Shown here: positions 63,600-64,000 of the stretch, one piece after another
Numbering within the stretch: the stretch's first letter is position 1
Layout of the letters: each line of letters opens with the position of its first letter
DNA from: Leuctra nigra
Lineage: Eukaryota; Arthropoda; Insecta; Plecoptera; Leuctridae
Length of the DNA stretch: 64,000 nucleotides
NCBI GenBank assembly: GCA_934045905.1
Contig: OW203768.1
Span: forward strand, 12,614,316 to 12,678,315
Direction of reading: 5' to 3'
Translations under genes and position numbers: made by a program
Notes under the pieces: generated by a model
The model's database searches: none
The model's input: only the letters and a program-made list of their open reading frames with translations
Told to the model about the DNA's origin: nothing

Positions 63600-63870
63600 A
63601 AATAATATTTACAACTGATACTTTTCTGTGAGTCGCTTCGTCATGCCCGAAGTTTGTTTTGAATACTTTCTCTATATCTATGTGAAATAATGCTTTGCTT
63701 TAGAAACAGAAAGCTTTGCGATCCAAGTAGAGGTGTCAGGACTTCTCCTGGCTAATTAAAATGTAAACTTATGAAAACATGAAAATATTTTTGTCAATTA
63801 TGAAAGGAATGGCAACTGACAAAAAGGTAGTAATATAAGAATGATTTCGCTCATATTTCTTTACCACATG

Positions 63871-64000
63871 GAAAACGCTCAGTGTACCGCGTTGATGAGC
63901 GAGCACGGGTACGTGAAAATACTCGAACAGGAATTCCGTACCAAACGCACATAAAACATATACATCCATATTGAATTGAAATATGATCCACTAACGTAAA
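63871..64000 (+). repeat. Composite dispersed repeat, copy C (runs off the window)
   Basis: GAAAACGCTCAGTGTACCGC starts a stretch matching copies A (32080) and B (35662) up to the window end, with several substitutions. Confidence 0.7.

Larger units (their letters stand above)
61671..64000. other. Possible first intron or intergenic stretch; no exon recognised
   Basis: It contains a GGCTCCAT copy (about 62010-62172), a degraded CACTCGACAATT MITE (about 62180-62320), a TTAA-flanked MITE (62972-63599) and the start of composite repeat copy C (63871 on). The open frames here are short and AT-rich without motifs. Confidence 0.4.

Overview
The window looks like insect nuclear DNA: AT-rich, with long introns, canonical GT-AG introns, a dense load of short transposons and many short runs built on GTAGGTACCTAC. 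A hemipteran is my best guess. That rests only on overall look, and I could not test it.

Layout from left to right. (1) Bases 1-1433 hold the 3' part of an intronless ankyrin-repeat gene (+). (2) Bases 3793-14180 (-) hold the first eight coding exons of an artichoke-type leucine-rich-repeat protein (atk). A likely non-coding first exon ends at 16738. The C-terminal half of atk is not in the window, so the ankyrin gene probably lies inside an atk intron on the opposite strand. (3) Bases 20457-27156 (-) hold a complete 11-exon MCCC2 gene (methylcrotonoyl-CoA carboxylase beta chain, 561 aa). It is head-to-head with (4) COX7C (27424-27870, +). A tandem second COX7C follows at 29757-30145. (5) Bases 30833-55724 (-) hold one very large gene whose reading phase agrees across 11 exons. 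It encodes about 4,430 aa: an N-terminal hydrophobic segment, one coding exon of 10,960 nt rich in tandem repeats and N-glycosylation sites, then an Ig domain and a cysteine-rich module resembling zona pellucida-binding protein (ZPBP), one transmembrane helix and a short tail. (6) Bases 55725-64000 are mostly transposon remnants. A possible first coding exon of another gene ends at the donor at 61670/61671 (+).

The rest is transposon archaeology. There are three 5'-truncated non-LTR retrotransposons, in an atk intron, in an MCCC2 intron, and inside an older repeat in a giant-gene intron. There are also many MITEs with visible terminal inverted repeats. Three hAT-like elements have exact 8-bp target duplications, two of them with the unoccupied or near-unoccupied site elsewhere in the window. 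Two elements are of TTAA type. One MITE family of about 200 bp recurs many times, and one of its ends appears to supply a 5' splice site in MCCC2.

How the genes relate: MCCC2 (leucine breakdown) and COX7C (respiratory complex IV) are both nuclear genes for mitochondrial proteins and probably share a promoter of about 267 bp. The others are unrelated extracellular or membrane proteins. The strongest candidate for something undescribed is the giant ZPBP-like, sequon-rich membrane protein.
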